DNA of 58,605 nucleotides. Origin: Merdimmobilis hominis. Lineage in GTDB: Bacteria; Bacillota; Clostridia; Oscillospirales; Ruminococcaceae. This document shows, piece by piece, positions 18,501 through 27,883 of the stretch. The DNA is taken from contig NZ_JACJKY010000017.1 of the NCBI RefSeq assembly GCF_016901855.1, forward strand, positions 1 through 58,605, written 5' to 3'. The position numbers were made by a program, and so were the translations under genes. The notes beneath the pieces are model-generated. The model searched no databases. It worked only from the letters and a program-made list of their open reading frames with translations, and was not told where the DNA came from. How positions within the stretch are numbered: position 1 is the first letter of the stretch; each line of letters starts with the position of its first letter.

Positions 18501-19189
18501 ACCACGTCGAGAATCATCCATTCCGGACGGTTTCCGGAAGCACGGAATGCCTCCACAACCTCCAGACGTTTTAAATAACGAACGCGTTTCTGACCGCTTG
18601 CGGTTTCAAGCGCGTGTTTCAATTCTGCTGCCAGTGCATCGAGGTCGAGCTCAGCAAGCAGGGTTTTGACTGCTTCTGCGCCCATGCCTGCTTTGAAATC
18701 GTCCTCATAGCGCTCACGCATGTCGAGATATTCCATCTCAGTGAGCAGCTGACCTTTTTCGAGCGCAGTGCTGCCCGGATCGGTCACGATATATTTCGAG
18801 AAGTAGATAACCTCTTCCAAACGTCTCGGCGAGATATCCAGAAGCAATCCCATACGGGACGGGATGCCTTTGAAATACCAGATGTGCGAAACCGGTGCTG
18901 CCAGTTCGATGTGACCCATACGTTCACGGCGAACTTTTGCACGGGTGACTTCAACGCCGCACTTATCGCAGATTTTGCCTTTAAAACGAAGGCGTTTATA
19001 TTTACCGCAGTGACACTCCCAGTCCTTCTGCGGCCCGAAAATCCGTTCACAGAACAATCCGTCCCGCTCCGGTTTCAAGGTGCGGTAGTTGATGGTCTCC
19101 GGCTTTTTCACCTCGCCGTAAGACCACTCGCGGATCTGTTCGGGAGAAGAAAGTCCGATTTTAATCGACTCAAAAGTGTTAAATTCCAT
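15578..19189 (-). CDS. rpoC: RNA polymerase subunit beta'
   Basis: 1203-aa largest subunit of RNA polymerase, holding the catalytic Mg2+ in [14 protein letters not shown]. The N-terminal zinc site is visible in [11 protein letters not shown] with [10 protein letters not shown], and the second zinc site in [13 protein letters not shown]. The conserved bridge/trigger region includes [12 protein letters not shown]. The last 40 residues are acidic and alanine/glutamate-rich, a lineage-specific tail. AAGGAGTCTGAGTA precedes the ATG, 26 bp after rpoB. Confidence 0.98.
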   Translation of the reverse strand: MEFNTFESIKIGLSSPEQIREWSYGEVKKPETINYRTLKPERDGLFCERIFGPQKDWECHCGKYKRLRFKGKICDKCGVEVTRAKVRRERMGHIELAAPVSHIWYFKGIPSRMGLLLDISPRRLEEVIYFSKYIVTDPGSTALEKGQLLTEMEYLDMRERYEDDFKAGMGAEAVKTLLAELDLDALAAELKHALETASGQKRVRYLKRLEVVEAFRASGNRPEWMILDVVPVIPPDIRPMVQLDGGRFATSDLNDLYRRVINRNNRLARLLELNAPDIIVRNEKRMLQEAVDALIDNGRRGRPVTGPNNRPLKSLSDMLKGKQGRFRQNLLGKRVDYSGRSVIVVGPELKMYQCGLPKEMALELFKPFVMKRLVETGQSNNIKSARKMVERAKEEVWDALEIVIKDHPVLLNRAPTLHRLGIQAFEPVLVEGRALKLHPLVCTAYNADFDGDQMAVHVPLSAEAQAEARFLMLAANNILKPSDGRPVTVPTQDMVLGSYYLTITKDGDKGEGKIFRDMNEAMMAYNEGVISLHAKIKVRMTKQVGDKSVSRIIDTTMGRLIFNQNIPQDLGYVDRTNSENEFALEVDFIVKKKQLGQIIDRCIRVHGTAITAEMLDKVKALGFKYSTKSAITVAVCDAAIPPQKKEYLAEAEAAVEEITDQFNMGLISNEERYKLVLETWADTTDKVTDALQKNMDAYNPIFMMADSGARGSINQIRQLAGMRGLIANTSGATIEVPIRSNYREGLNILEYFISSRGARKGLADTALRTADSGYLTRRLVDVSQDVIIRQDDCGTHEGIEVYEVAEGKEIIEPFSDRLIGRYLVEDFCDPQTGEVLVSKDKLMDEFDANKIIATGTKSVKIRSILTCQSKQGVCTKCYGANLATGAPVAIGEAVGVIAAQSIGEPGTQLTMRTFHTGGIASAEDITQGLPRVEELFEGRRPKNAAIIAEISGRIHIEDVKRTRQITVKALDGEERVYPIPYGYRIKVKEGQEIEKGQPMTEGSINPHDVLAVCGEQEVQNYLNMEVQKVYRMQGVDINDKHIEVIVRQMMRKVRVTDAGDTAMLPGSLTDRSEVEAANREIDARIAAGETTLKKCEYQAVLLGITKASLATDSFLSAASFQETTRVLTEAAIKGKVDPLTGLKENVIIGKLIPAGTGMNCYRDVSVEPAHAQAVPAAEDSLAADAAEHEEPELDESIEMPEEF

Positions 19190-19215
19190 TACTCAGACTC
19201 CTTTCACTGCGGTGA

Positions 19216-22200
19216 TCAAAACAAGTCGTCATCCTCGTTCGAGAAATCAGACGGATCAAATTCAAAATCATCGGTGTCTTCTGCTTCGGTCACGCTGTAA
19301 CCGTCAAATTCACCGTCTTCCACATATTCGCTGTGGTCCTCAAACGACGGTGCACCAATATCGTCATCATCGAAGGTCTGTTTCAGATCAATCTCCTGAT
19401 TATCTTTGTCAAGTACTTTGACATCAAGACACAGCGACTGCAGCTCTTTGATAAGGACTTTAAACGACTCCGGAATACCCGGTTTCGGAACATTCTGACC
19501 TTTGACGATCGACTCGTAGGTCTTCACGCGGCCTTCCACGTCGTCAGATTTGACGGTGAGGATCTCCTGCAGGGTGTATGCAGCGCCGTATGCCTCGAGT
19601 GCCCAAACCTCCATCTCACCGAAACGCTGACCGCCGAACTGTGCTTTACCGCCGAGCGGCTGCTGTGTAACGAGCGAGTACGGACCGGTGGAACGAGCAT
19701 GGATTTTATCGTCGACCAGGTGGTGCAGTTTGAGGTAGTACATGTAACCAACGGTAACCGGGTTATCGAAATACTCACCGGTACGGCCGTCAATCAGCCA
19801 TGTTTTGCCGTCCTCGGACAGACCTGCTTCACGCAGACAGTCGCGGATGTCGGACTCGTGTGCGCCGTCGAATACCGGCGTCATGATCTTCCAGCCGAGT
19901 GCTTTTGCCGCATAGCCCAAGTGCACTTCGAGCACCTGTCCGATGTTCATACGAGACGGCACGCCCAGCGGGTTTAACACGATGTCAAGCGGTGTGCCAT
20001 CCGGCAGGAAGGGCATATCCTCCTGCGGGAGAATGCGGGAAACGACACCTTTGTTACCGTGGCGGCCTGCCATTTTATCGCCGACAGAAATCTTACGTTT
20101 CTGTGCGATATAGCAGCGAACCACTTTGTTGACGCCCGGCGAAAGCTCGTCGCAGTTGTCGCGGGTGAAGACTTTGACATCGACGATGATGCCGCATTCA
20201 CCGTGCGGAACCTTAAGCGATGTATCGCGGACTTCGCGTGCTTTTTCACCGAAGATCGCACGCAGCAGGCGCTCCTCAGCGGTCAGCTCCGTCTCACCTT
20301 TCGGTGTAACTTTACCAACCAGGATATCGCCGGCACGGACTTCCGCACCAATGCGGATGATACCGTTTTCGTCGAGGTCTTTGAGTGCATCCTCGCCGAC
20401 GTTCGGAATATCTCTTGTGATTTCCTCCGGACCGAGTTTGGTATCGCGTGCTTCTGTTTCGTATTCTTCAATATGGATCGAGGTGTACACGTCGTCGCGA
20501 ACAATCTTCTCGTTGATCAAAACGGCGTCCTCGTAGTTGTAACCTTCCCAGGTCATGAAGCCGATGAGTGCGTTTTTGCCCAAGCTGATCTCACCGTTAC
20601 AGGTTGCCGGACCGTCTGCAAGCACGTCGCCGACTTTGATCTGCTGGCCTTTGGACACGATCGGGCGCTGATTTGTACAGGTACCCTGGTTCGAACGTTT
20701 GAACTTGAGCACTTCGTATTTGTGAAGTACGCCTTCGTTGTCACGGATGGTGACGTGGTCTGCATCGACCGAATCAACAACACCTTCGTGTTTGCTGACA
20801 ACGACAACGCCCGAGTCAACAGCTGCTTTGTACTCCATACCGGTGCCGACGATCGGCGACTCAGTTTTTAAAAGCGGCACAGCCTGACGCTGCATGTTTG
20901 CACCCATGAGTGCGCGGTTTGCGTCGTCGTTTTCAAGGAACGGAATCATCGAAGTAGCAACAGACACAACCATTTTCGGCGAAACGTCCATGTAGTCGAT
21001 GTTTTCACGGTCAGTTTCCAGGATCTCGTTGCGGAAACGTGCGTTAACACGTTTTCTTGCAAAGGTGCCTTCCTCGGTGAGCGGTTCGTTCGCCTGTGCG
21101 ACAACGAACTCGTCCTCCATATCAGCAGTCATATAGACCACTTCGTCAAGCACTTTGCCGGTCTCTTTGTCCACGCGGCGGAACGGCGCTTCGATGAAGC
21201 CATACTCATTTAAACGTGCAAACGATGCCAGGTAAGAGATCAAACCGATGTTCGGTCCCTCCGGCGTCTCGATCGGGCACATACGGCCGTAGTGGCTGTA
21301 GTGTACGTCGCGGACTTCGAAGCCTGCACGGTCACGGGACAGACCGCCCGGGCCGAGTGCGGAAAGACGGCGTTTATGGGTAAGCTCTGCAAGCGGGTTT
21401 GTCTGATCCATGAACTGCGACAGCGGCGAAGAGCCAAAGAACTCTTTGATTGCTGCCACAACCGGACGGATGTTGATGAGCGCCTGCGGTGTGATGGTAT
21501 CAAGATCCTGCGCCTGCAGTGTCATACGTTCACGGATGACACGCTCCATACGCGAAAAGCCGATGCGGAACTGGTTCTGCAAAAGCTCGCCAACTGCACG
21601 GATACGACGGTTGCCCAAGTGGTCGATATCGTCGGTTGTGCCAACGCCGTAATCGAGGTTGTTCATATAGTTGATCGACGCAAAGATGTCGTCTTTTGTG
21701 ATGTGTTTCGGGATCAGCTCGTTTACGCGTGCTTTGACCATCTCGCGTGCTTCCTCGTCGGAGGATGCTTTCTCGAGAATGTCCATGACAATTTTATAAC
21801 GAACCATCTCATAGATGCCGCAAGTCTCTTTATCAACACCCGGGATGTAATCGTCGAGATCGACCATGCCGTTGGAGATGACTTTTACGACTTTCTGGCC
21901 TTCTTCAACCAGCAGGTAAACGGTATCAACACCTGCACGCTGAATATCCATTGCAAGCTCACGGCTCACTTTGGTGTTTGCTTCTGCGATCAGCTCGCCG
22001 GTTGCCGGATTGACAACAGGCTCTGCCAGTGTGTGGCCGGCAATACGCACGCTCATCTGCAGTTTTTTATTGTATTTGTAGCGGCCGACTTTCGACAGAT
22101 CGTAGCGGTGCTCATCAAACAGCAGCGGAACGATGTGTTTGACTGCCGATTCGAGTGTCGGCGGCTCGCCCGGACGCAGTTTGCGGTACACTTCGAGCAA

Positions 22201-22968
22201 TGCCTCGTCACCGTTTTTCGTCGCGTCCTTATTACCGATTGTTTCAACAATGCGCTCGTCCTCGCCGAAGATTTCATAAATCTCAGCGTCGCTTCCTGCA
22301 TAAGACGAAAGGCCCAGCTTGTAATCCTCCGACAGCACGTCTGCGCTCACGTCATCGCGGACACGCAGCATTGCACGGATGAATGTGGTAATCGGAATTT
22401 TGCGGTTTTTATCGATACGAACATAGAAGAAATCGTTCGAATCGGTTTCATATTCAAGCCATGCACCGCGGTTCGGGTTGATCGTGGACGCATACAGCTT
22501 TTTACCGGTTTTATCGTAGGAATCATTGAAATAGACACCCGGGGAACGGACGAGCTGCGAAACGATAACGCGCTCTGCGCCGTTGATAACGAAGGTGCCG
22601 CTTTCGGTCATCAGCGGAAAATCGCCCATGAAGATTTCCTGCTGTTTCACTTCGCCGGTTTCTTTATTCAAAAGCCGTGCTGTCACACGCAGAGGTGCTG
22701 CATAGGTAACGTCACGCTCTTTGCATTCACCGACCGTATATTTCGGCTGATCGTCCAAACGATAGTCAACAAAGTCCAAAACCAGATTTCCTGTGTAGTC
22801 GCTGATTGCAGCCACATCACTGAAAACCTCTTTAAGACCCTGTTTTAAAAACCAGTCATAGGAATTTTTCTGTACCTCGATCAAGTTCGGCATATCGAGC
22901 ACTTCATTGATCTTGGCAAAGCTCATGCGGGTGTTTGTACCCAGTTGAACGGGCTTGACATTTACCAT
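19216..22968 (-). CDS. rpoB: RNA polymerase subunit beta
   Basis: 1250-aa beta subunit. The rifampicin-binding segment is [19 protein letters not shown] followed by [14 protein letters not shown]; the position equal to E. coli Gln510 is Pro (codon 21424-21426). The rest is conserved, including GHNIDAL-free bacterial-type switch regions, HGNKGVVS and the C-terminal [20 protein letters not shown]. The final 40 residues form an acidic tail ([17 protein letters not shown]). GGAGTGATTAGCCT precedes the ATG. Unlike the usual bacterial order, rplJ and rplL are not upstream; a consensus promoter and a long leader are. Confidence 0.98.
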   Translation of the reverse strand: MVNVKPVQLGTNTRMSFAKINEVLDMPNLIEVQKNSYDWFLKQGLKEVFSDVAAISDYTGNLVLDFVDYRLDDQPKYTVGECKERDVTYAAPLRVTARLLNKETGEVKQQEIFMGDFPLMTESGTFVINGAERVIVSQLVRSPGVYFNDSYDKTGKKLYASTINPNRGAWLEYETDSNDFFYVRIDKNRKIPITTFIRAMLRVRDDVSADVLSEDYKLGLSSYAGSDAEIYEIFGEDERIVETIGNKDATKNGDEALLEVYRKLRPGEPPTLESAVKHIVPLLFDEHRYDLSKVGRYKYNKKLQMSVRIAGHTLAEPVVNPATGELIAEANTKVSRELAMDIQRAGVDTVYLLVEEGQKVVKVISNGMVDLDDYIPGVDKETCGIYEMVRYKIVMDILEKASSDEEAREMVKARVNELIPKHITKDDIFASINYMNNLDYGVGTTDDIDHLGNRRIRAVGELLQNQFRIGFSRMERVIRERMTLQAQDLDTITPQALINIRPVVAAIKEFFGSSPLSQFMDQTNPLAELTHKRRLSALGPGGLSRDRAGFEVRDVHYSHYGRMCPIETPEGPNIGLISYLASFARLNEYGFIEAPFRRVDKETGKVLDEVVYMTADMEDEFVVAQANEPLTEEGTFARKRVNARFRNEILETDRENIDYMDVSPKMVVSVATSMIPFLENDDANRALMGANMQRQAVPLLKTESPIVGTGMEYKAAVDSGVVVVSKHEGVVDSVDADHVTIRDNEGVLHKYEVLKFKRSNQGTCTNQRPIVSKGQQIKVGDVLADGPATCNGEISLGKNALIGFMTWEGYNYEDAVLINEKIVRDDVYTSIHIEEYETEARDTKLGPEEITRDIPNVGEDALKDLDENGIIRIGAEVRAGDILVGKVTPKGETELTAEERLLRAIFGEKAREVRDTSLKVPHGECGIIVDVKVFTRDNCDELSPGVNKVVRCYIAQKRKISVGDKMAGRHGNKGVVSRILPQEDMPFLPDGTPLDIVLNPLGVPSRMNIGQVLEVHLGYAAKALGWKIMTPVFDGAHESDIRDCLREAGLSEDGKTWLIDGRTGEYFDNPVTVGYMYYLKLHHLVDDKIHARSTGPYSLVTQQPLGGKAQFGGQRFGEMEVWALEAYGAAYTLQEILTVKSDDVEGRVKTYESIVKGQNVPKPGIPESFKVLIKELQSLCLDVKVLDKDNQEIDLKQTFDDDDIGAPSFEDHSEYVEDGEFDGYSVTEAEDTDDFEFDPSDFSNEDDDLF

Positions 22969-22996
22969 AGGCTAATCACTCCATTCGTGTATTCAA

Positions 22997-23071
22997 AAGG
23001 CTGATTTAAAAATATGTGAAAAACAGAGAAATTTCAGATAAAAATTTCTCTTTTTTCTACACATCAGCCTT
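22997..23071 (-). promoter_or_regulatory. Nested hairpin in the rpoB leader
   Basis: In the minus transcript AAGGCTGAT (23063-23071) can pair with ATCAGCCTT (22997-23005). This encloses a second 10-bp hairpin AGAGAAATTT/AAATTTCTCT (23025-23051) followed by GTTTTTC. The element lies between the rpoB promoter and the start codon. A regulatory role is inferred; I know no named family that it matches. Confidence 0.5.
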
Positions 23072-23217
23072 GCTTTTTTATTTCAGATGTGGTATACTAC
23101 TTTCGTATTCAAACGCACACCTACCCATTGTGATACAGTATATAATTATACTTAAAACAAAACAGCTTGTCAACTGTTTCTTTCGATTTTTTCAAAAGAA
23201 ACTTGACAGGCTTTTTT
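23070..23217 (+). ncRNA. Possible small transcript opposite the rpoB promoter
   Basis: On the plus strand TTGCTT (23070-23075), 17 bp, TATACT (23093-23098) predicts a start near 23105. A stem made of CTTGTCAACTGTTTCTTT (23166-23183) and AAAGAAACTTGACAGG (23195-23210) is followed by CTTTTTT, like an intrinsic terminator. No start codon or reading frame lies between. The RNA would be about 110 nt and cross the rpoB promoter in antisense. Purely predicted. Confidence 0.35.
23145..23173 (-). promoter_or_regulatory. Consensus promoter of rpoB-rpoC
   Basis: On the minus strand TTGACA (23168-23173), 17 bp, TATAAT (23145-23150): a perfect match. Start of transcription would be near 23138, leaving a leader of about 170 nt before rpoB. 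Confidence 0.88.
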
Positions 23218-23262
23218 ATGCAAAAACGCACGCGCCGCTCAGACTTGTTTTTTATTCTTTCA

Positions 23263-23291
23263 TTGACATTTTTCTTACAAAGTATTATTCT
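23263..23291 (+). promoter_or_regulatory. Promoter of the lipoprotein gene
   Basis: TTGACA (23263-23268), 17 bp, TATTCT (23286-23291). The start codon follows about 27 bp after the expected start of transcription, with AAAGGTG as ribosome-binding site. Confidence 0.8.
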
Positions 23292-23324
23292 GAAGTTAGA
23301 AAACCAAATGAAAGGTGTGATCAC

Positions 23325-23867
23325 ATGAAAATGTTCAAATCAATGTGCGGTGTGCTGATTCTCGCCCTTCTTCTTGCAGGATGCGACCAATCCTATATCG
23401 ACTTATTTCCCGAATCGCCGGTAATAAAGCCGCGTGAATCCTCCGCGGAAACGGCGCCGGAATCATCAACCACACAGCTCGAAACCGAAACGATGCCCGA
23501 TCTGACGATTGAAATGTATAACGATCTTGAAAACACCGTGGAAATCATCGTCGGTGTCTATGACACCGAAAACCTTTCCACATCAATTGCCGAAGCGAAA
23601 TTCACCACCGGTGCTTTCGTTGATGAGGACACACCGATTCCCCTGCAAAAACGCCAGTCCTACCGGAGCACGATTCCGGGCTCTGCGATTTCGGCCTGTT
23701 CGGGAAACGCCTTTTTTCTGATTTTCATTTATACCACAACCGATGGCACGACGCAAACGCTCGACAGTCTTTATGTCACCAAAAAAGAATGCTTAAGCGG
23801 CGAAGTATTTCGTGTGAGCACATGGGTGGAAGAAGGCAAGATGCCGACCATCATAACGCAAGGATAA
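23325..23867 (+). CDS. Small lipoprotein of unknown function
   Basis: 180-aa secreted lipoprotein. The signal peptide MKMFKSMCGVLILALLLAGC ends in a clear lipobox (LLAGC, Cys20). A Ser/Thr/Glu-rich linker (about residues 38-60) leads to a beta-rich domain with NDLENTVEIIVGVYDT. I do not recognise the domain; the pattern of alternating strands could be an immunoglobulin-like fold. The ATG at 23325 was chosen because it starts the signal peptide and follows AAAGGTG. It stands alone with its own promoter and terminator. Its adult protein should sit on the outer face of the membrane. Confidence 0.8.
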   Translation: MKMFKSMCGVLILALLLAGCDQSYIDLFPESPVIKPRESSAETAPESSTTQLETETMPDLTIEMYNDLENTVEIIVGVYDTENLSTSIAEAKFTTGAFVDEDTPIPLQKRQSYRSTIPGSAISACSGNAFFLIFIYTTTDGTTQTLDSLYVTKKECLSGEVFRVSTWVEEGKMPTIITQG

Positions 23868-23875
23868 ATTAAACA

Positions 23876-23916
23876 AAACCGCACATTCTCGTTTTGAGAA
23901 TGTGCGGTTTTTATTT
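23876..23916 (+). terminator. Terminator of the lipoprotein gene
   Basis: AACCGCACATTCTC / GAGAATGTGCGGTT stem with a short loop and a T-rich tail, right after the stop codon. Confidence 0.9.
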
Positions 23917-23934
23917 TGGTTCGACTTTTCAAAT

Positions 23935-23970
23935 AAAAAAGCAGTACAGAAATTCTGTACTGCTTTTTTT
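23935..23970 (-). terminator. Terminator of the PEP carboxykinase gene
   Basis: AAAAAAGCAGTACAGAA / TTCTGTACTGCTTTTTT, T runs on both strands, 34 bp after the pck stop codon. Confidence 0.9.
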
Positions 23971-24004
23971 GATTCAGCTTTATAAAGAAGCCGGCTGTTT
24001 ATAA

Positions 24005-25774
24005 TTAGCCCAGTCTCTCTTTGAGAGCGTTCAGCTGATTTCTGAGTTCCTGCGGCAGTTTGTCGCCGAATTTCGCGTAGAACTCTTCGATGCCTTTTGC
24101 TTCTTCTTTCCACAGCTCAACGTCAACATTAAGGAGACCTTTGACTGTTTCGAGATCGATGTCGAGACCTTCGATGTTGATGTCTTCCGGTTTCGGCTCG
24201 TAACCGATCGGAGTCTCAACAGCGTCAGCTTTGCCTTCGCAGCGGTCGAGGATCCACATCAGGACACGCATGTTGTCGCCGAAGCCCGGCCAAATGAAGT
24301 GACCTTCGTCGTCAGTTCTGAACCAGTTGACGTTGAAGATTTTCGGTGCTTTGTCGCCGAGTTTCTCGCCCATTTCGAGCCAGTGTGCGAAGTAGTCGCC
24401 CATGTGGTAGCCGCAGAACGGCAGCATAGCCATCGGGTCACGGCGAACAACGCCGACTGCACCGGTTGCTGCTGCAGTTGTCTCGGAAGCCATGGTCGAG
24501 CCAACGAATACGCCGTGGTTCCAGTCGAAGGACTGATATACCAGCGGAGCAGTTTTTGCACGACGGCCGCCGAATACCATTGCGGAGATCGGAACGCCTG
24601 CCGGATTGTTGAATTCCGGAGAAATGCACGGGCAGTTTACTGCCGGTGCAGTGAAACGGCTGTTCGGATGAGCGCCTTTTTCTGTGGACTCTTTGCCGTT
24701 CCACGGATTTCCGAGCCAGTCAACAGCGTGCTCCGGCGGATTTTTGTCGAGGCCTTCCCACCAAACGGTGTCATCGTCGAGGTTATGCACAACGTTTGTG
24801 AAGATGGTGTTTTTCTTTGTGGACTCGAGTGCGTTGAAGTTGGATTTTGCGTTTGTGCCCGGTGCAACGCCAAAGAAGCCGTTCTCCGGGTTGATTGCAT
24901 ACAGTCTGCCGTCTGCGCCCGGTTTGATCCAAGCGATGTCGTCGCCGACAGTCCAAACTTTGTAGCCTTTGTCTTTGTAGACAGCCGGCGGGATGAGCAT
25001 TGCGAGGTTTGTTTTGCCGCAAGCGGACGGGAATGCAGCAGTGATGTATTTCACTTCACCCTGCGGGTTCTCGATGCCCAAAATCAGCATGTGCTCAGCC
25101 ATCCAGCCTTCGTTTTTGCCCTGGTAGGAAGCAATACGGAGTGCGAAGCATTTTTTGCCGAGCAGAACGTTTCCGCCGTAACCGGAGTTGATGGACCAGA
25201 TGGTGTTGTCCTCCGGGAAGTGAACGATGTAACGGTTCTCCGGATCGATGTCTGCTTTGGAGTGCAGGCCGCGAACGAAGTCGTTGGATGTTTCGCCCAG
25301 GTTCTCGAAAGCCTGTTTGCCCATACGGGTCATGATATCCATGTTCAAAACGACATAGATGGAGTCTGTCAGCTCAACGCCGACTTTTGCAAGCGGGGAA
25401 CCGATCGGACCCATGGAGTACGGAATGACATACATGGTGCGGCCTTTCATAACGCCGTCATACATCGGAGTCAGTTTTGCGTACATCTCTTTCGGATCAC
25501 ACCAGTTGTTGGTCGGGCCTGCATCTTCCTCTTTTCTCGAACAGATGAAGGTACGTGCTTCAACACGTGCAACGTCGTTCGGGACGGTTCTGTGCAGAAG
25601 GCATCCCGGGAGTTTTTCCTCGTTCAAGGTTTCCATTTCGCCGGTCGAGACTGCTTCTGCTCTGAGTGCATTGAGCTGCTCTTCCGAGCCGTCAATCCAG
25701 ACAACGTTGTCCGGTTTGCAGAGTGCAACCATCTCGTCAACCCAAGAAAGGACATTCTTGTTGTTTGTCAGCAT
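24005..25774 (-). CDS. pckG: Phosphoenolpyruvate carboxykinase (GTP)
   Basis: 589-aa cytoplasmic enzyme interconverting oxaloacetate and PEP with GTP/GDP. The GTP-type signature is clear: [18 protein letters not shown] holds the kinase P-loop, [13 protein letters not shown] the substrate and Mn2+ region, and the length fits the GTP class rather than the 540-aa ATP class. ATG at 25774 follows GGAAGGAGAAAAAATC; an in-frame ATG at 25822 lacks a site. It is monocistronic with a strong promoter and a leader hairpin. In anaerobes it may run as a PEP-carboxylating step toward succinate or as gluconeogenesis; the window does not decide. Confidence 0.96.
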   Translation of the reverse strand: MLTNNKNVLSWVDEMVALCKPDNVVWIDGSEEQLNALRAEAVSTGEMETLNEEKLPGCLLHRTVPNDVARVEARTFICSRKEEDAGPTNNWCDPKEMYAKLTPMYDGVMKGRTMYVIPYSMGPIGSPLAKVGVELTDSIYVVLNMDIMTRMGKQAFENLGETSNDFVRGLHSKADIDPENRYIVHFPEDNTIWSINSGYGGNVLLGKKCFALRIASYQGKNEGWMAEHMLILGIENPQGEVKYITAAFPSACGKTNLAMLIPPAVYKDKGYKVWTVGDDIAWIKPGADGRLYAINPENGFFGVAPGTNAKSNFNALESTKKNTIFTNVVHNLDDDTVWWEGLDKNPPEHAVDWLGNPWNGKESTEKGAHPNSRFTAPAVNCPCISPEFNNPAGVPISAMVFGGRRAKTAPLVYQSFDWNHGVFVGSTMASETTAAATGAVGVVRRDPMAMLPFCGYHMGDYFAHWLEMGEKLGDKAPKIFNVNWFRTDDEGHFIWPGFGDNMRVLMWILDRCEGKADAVETPIGYEPKPEDINIEGLDIDLETVKGLLNVDVELWKEEAKGIEEFYAKFGDKLPQELRNQLNALKERLG

Positions 25775-25814
25775 GATTTTTTCTCCTTCCAAATCGTAAA
25801 AATCCTGAAAGTTT

Positions 25815-25828
25815 CGCTGCAAGCAGCG
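25815..25828 (-). promoter_or_regulatory. Hairpin in the pckG leader
   Basis: CGCTGC-AA-GCAGCG palindrome between promoter and start codon, flanked by two copies of ACTTTC on the transcript. May stabilise the message or be an operator; no evidence beyond position. Confidence 0.3.
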
Positions 25829-25863
25829 ATCGAAAGTGTAAAAAACAACTTTCCTCGTATACC

Positions 25864-25892
25864 ATTATAAACGCACGATTGCCCGCCGTCAA
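25864..25892 (-). promoter_or_regulatory. Promoter of pckG
   Basis: On the minus strand TTGACG (25887-25892), 17 bp, TATAAT (25864-25869). The leader is about 80 nt. Confidence 0.85.
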
Positions 25893-25964
25893 GTCGTTGC
25901 AGCGAGAACTTGTGACCAAACCGTTAATTTTTTGACAAGCAAACGATTTCTTCGCGCCAAACGG

Positions 25965-26978
25965 TCAAAATGCGCTTTCCTCAATCGGAAGCGATGCCAC
26001 CGCATTGAGCTCCATCGATGCACGCACGCCGGACTGATATTCATAATACGCCTGCGCGCCGATCATTGCCGCATTGTCGCCGCAGTAGCAAAGCGGCGGC
26101 ATGTAAAGCTTCATTCCGCGTGCCTCGCATTCGGCCGACAATCTTGCACGAATCCCGCTGTTTGCGGAAACGCCGCCTGCCACCACGATCGTTTTGGCAC
26201 CCGTTTCCTCTGCCGCCGCCATTAACCGGTCGCTTAAAATATCGCACACGGCAAGCTGGAAGCTCGCGCACAGATCGTCGCGGTTTATCTCCTCGCCTTT
26301 CTGCGACGCACGGTTTAAAAGATTGAGCACCGCGGTTTTGAGTCCCGAAAAGCTCATGTCATACCGGCTGCCTTCCACGTGCGGACGCGGCAGTGTATAG
26401 GTCGGTGTTCCGCGCTGTGCTGCCCGGTCGATCTCAACGCCTGCCGGATACGAAAATCCCATCGCACGGCCCGCTTTGTCATACGCTTCACCCGCCGCAT
26501 CGTCACGCGTGCGTCCGATGACGCGAAACGAAGTATAATCGGTCACTTCGATGATATGCGTATGACCGCCCGACACCACCAGACACAAAAACGGCGGCTT
26601 TAAATCCGCATGCGCCAGATAGTTGGCGGCGATGTGTCCGCGCAGATGATGCACCGGTACAAGCGGCTTATTCGTTGCCATGGCAAGTCCTTTCGCAAAA
26701 TTCACGCCGACGAGCAGTGCACCGATGAGTCCCGGCGCATAGGTCACACCGATTGCGTCGATTTCCTCCATCGAAACGCCCGCCTCTTTGAGTGCTTCGT
26801 TCGTCACGCCGACAACTGCTTCACAATGACGGCGCGAAGCAATTTCCGGCACGACACCGCCATACAGCTGGTGTTCCTCCACTTGCGACGCAACAATATT
26901 CGAACAGACACGCCGTCCGTCCTCGACAACGGCTGCCGCCGTTTCATCACACGACGATTCAATCGCCAGAATTTTCAT
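25965..26978 (-). CDS. tsaD: tRNA t6A transferase subunit TsaD
   Basis: 337-aa ASKHA-fold protein that transfers the threonylcarbamoyl group to A37 of ANN-decoding tRNAs. The N-terminal ILAIESSCDETAAAVV and the metal-binding VHHLRGHIAA (two His of the HxxxH motif) are intact, as is VVAGGVSANSGIR. The start overlaps the rimI stop by 4 bp (ATGA) and has AAAGGGAAACAGT upstream. The helper tsaB is not next to it, and tsaE is not in the window. Confidence 0.97.
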   Translation of the reverse strand: MKILAIESSCDETAAAVVEDGRRVCSNIVASQVEEHQLYGGVVPEIASRRHCEAVVGVTNEALKEAGVSMEEIDAIGVTYAPGLIGALLVGVNFAKGLAMATNKPLVPVHHLRGHIAANYLAHADLKPPFLCLVVSGGHTHIIEVTDYTSFRVIGRTRDDAAGEAYDKAGRAMGFSYPAGVEIDRAAQRGTPTYTLPRPHVEGSRYDMSFSGLKTAVLNLLNRASQKGEEINRDDLCASFQLAVCDILSDRLMAAAEETGAKTIVVAGGVSANSGIRARLSAECEARGMKLYMPPLCYCGDNAAMIGAQAYYEYQSGVRASMELNAVASLPIEESAF

Positions 26979-27433
26979 ACTGTTTCCCTTTCCTCTGTAT
27001 AAAACCGCGTCATCAGCAACGCGTCTTCCGTTGGTTTTTGATAAAATGCACGGCGCACACCCACTGATTCATAGCCGCAGGACGTGTACAGCGCCTGTGC
27101 CGCTTCGTTCGACATCCGCACCTCGAGCGTCAAAAACGAAAGCCCGTGTGCGGCGGCAAACCGGTCTGCTTCCAAAAGAAGCGCTTTCGCAATGCCTGTC
27201 CGCCGCATTTCTTTTTTGACGGCGATATTGTTGATCGTTCCCTCATCGAGCACGAACGAAAGGCTCACAAATCCTGAAAACACACCGTCTTTTTCTGCGA
27301 CAAGAATTTCACCGCGCGGGTTTTCGATCTCCGCTTCAATGAGTGCGGCAGACCAAGGCTCTGAAAAGCACGCCGCACTCAGTTCAGCGACCGCCGCCAC
27401 ATGCGCCGCTGTCATTGGAAAAATTCGAATCAA
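26975..27433 (-). CDS. rimI: Ribosomal protein S18-alanine N-acetyltransferase
   Basis: 152-aa GNAT acetyltransferase of the RimI type, which acetylates the N-terminal alanine of S18 in enterobacteria. The acetyl-CoA loop region INNIAVKKEMRRTGIAKALL and the ALYTSCGYESVGVRRAFY segment are typical. The start is uncertain: I chose the TTG at 27433, which overlaps the phosphatase stop (TTGA). The frame extends to an ATG at 27487, but that would overlap the upstream gene by 58 bp. Pairing with tsaD is conserved across bacteria. Confidence 0.88.
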   Translation of the reverse strand: MIRIFPMTAAHVAAVAELSAACFSEPWSAALIEAEIENPRGEILVAEKDGVFSGFVSLSFVLDEGTINNIAVKKEMRRTGIAKALLLEADRFAAAHGLSFLTLEVRMSNEAAQALYTSCGYESVGVRRAFYQKPTEDALLMTRFYTEERETV

Positions 27434-27855
27434 AGACTGTCCACCGCCAATTCTTTTTTGAAATAATCGACCATCTGCGCACAGCACAGCCGGTATTTTG
27501 CAAGAGACTGTCCGAACGGATCGGCAATTTCCATTACAACGATTTTATTCTCTGTTTCGGGAACGGCGTCAATAATCACGTTTTTATGCTGTTCGGTCAT
27601 CACATAAATGCAGTCCGCCTCGTCAAGATCCTGTTTCATCACGCGGCGGGAACGATGCGATTTGATATCAATTCCGATTTCTTCGAGCGCTTCAATCGCA
27701 TATTCGCTGGCAGGCTCGCCGTCATAGGCAGAAAGACCCGCACTCGACACCATGGTGTCAGGAATCGAAAAATCGGAAATAATTTTTTTAATGATCCCCT
27801 CCGCCATCGGACTGCGGCAGATATTTCCCGAACAGATGACCAAAATGTGATTCAT
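27430..27855 (-). CDS. Low-molecular-weight protein tyrosine phosphatase
   Basis: 141-aa LMW phosphatase. The loop CSGNICRSPMAE has catalytic Cys and Arg (CX5R) near the N-terminus, and DEADCIYVMT plus the C-terminal ADPFGQS hold the general-acid Asp. The residue before the second Cys of the loop is Ile, where Bacillus YwlE has the Thr that gives arginine-phosphatase specificity, so tyrosine phosphatase activity is more likely (inference). ATG at 27855 follows GAGGGACAGC. It lies between polA and rimI, 28 bp after polA. Confidence 0.92.
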   Translation of the reverse strand: MNHILVICSGNICRSPMAEGIIKKIISDFSIPDTMVSSAGLSAYDGEPASEYAIEALEEIGIDIKSHRSRRVMKQDLDEADCIYVMTEQHKNVIIDAVPETENKIVVMEIADPFGQSLAKYRLCCAQMVDYFKKELAVDSL

Positions 27856-27883
27856 GATGCTGTCCCTCATTTCCCTGAAGCTG

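Noticed and set aside
21292-22848. 518-codon open frame on the plus strand, antisense to rpoB
   Set aside because: It mirrors the strongly biased codons of rpoB, has no ribosome-binding site and gives a Cys/His-rich low-complexity protein with no recognisable domain.
23016-23324. N-terminal extension of the lipoprotein gene
   Set aside because: It would run through the predicted promoter and lose the signal peptide; the start at 23325 has a ribosome-binding site.
23876-23970. Two neighbouring hairpins as a small RNA gene
   Set aside because: Each is a simple terminator stem at the end of one of two convergent genes.
24299-25870. 523-codon open frame antisense to PEP carboxykinase
   Set aside because: A shadow of the coding strand; no start signal, and the real pck promoter reads the other way.
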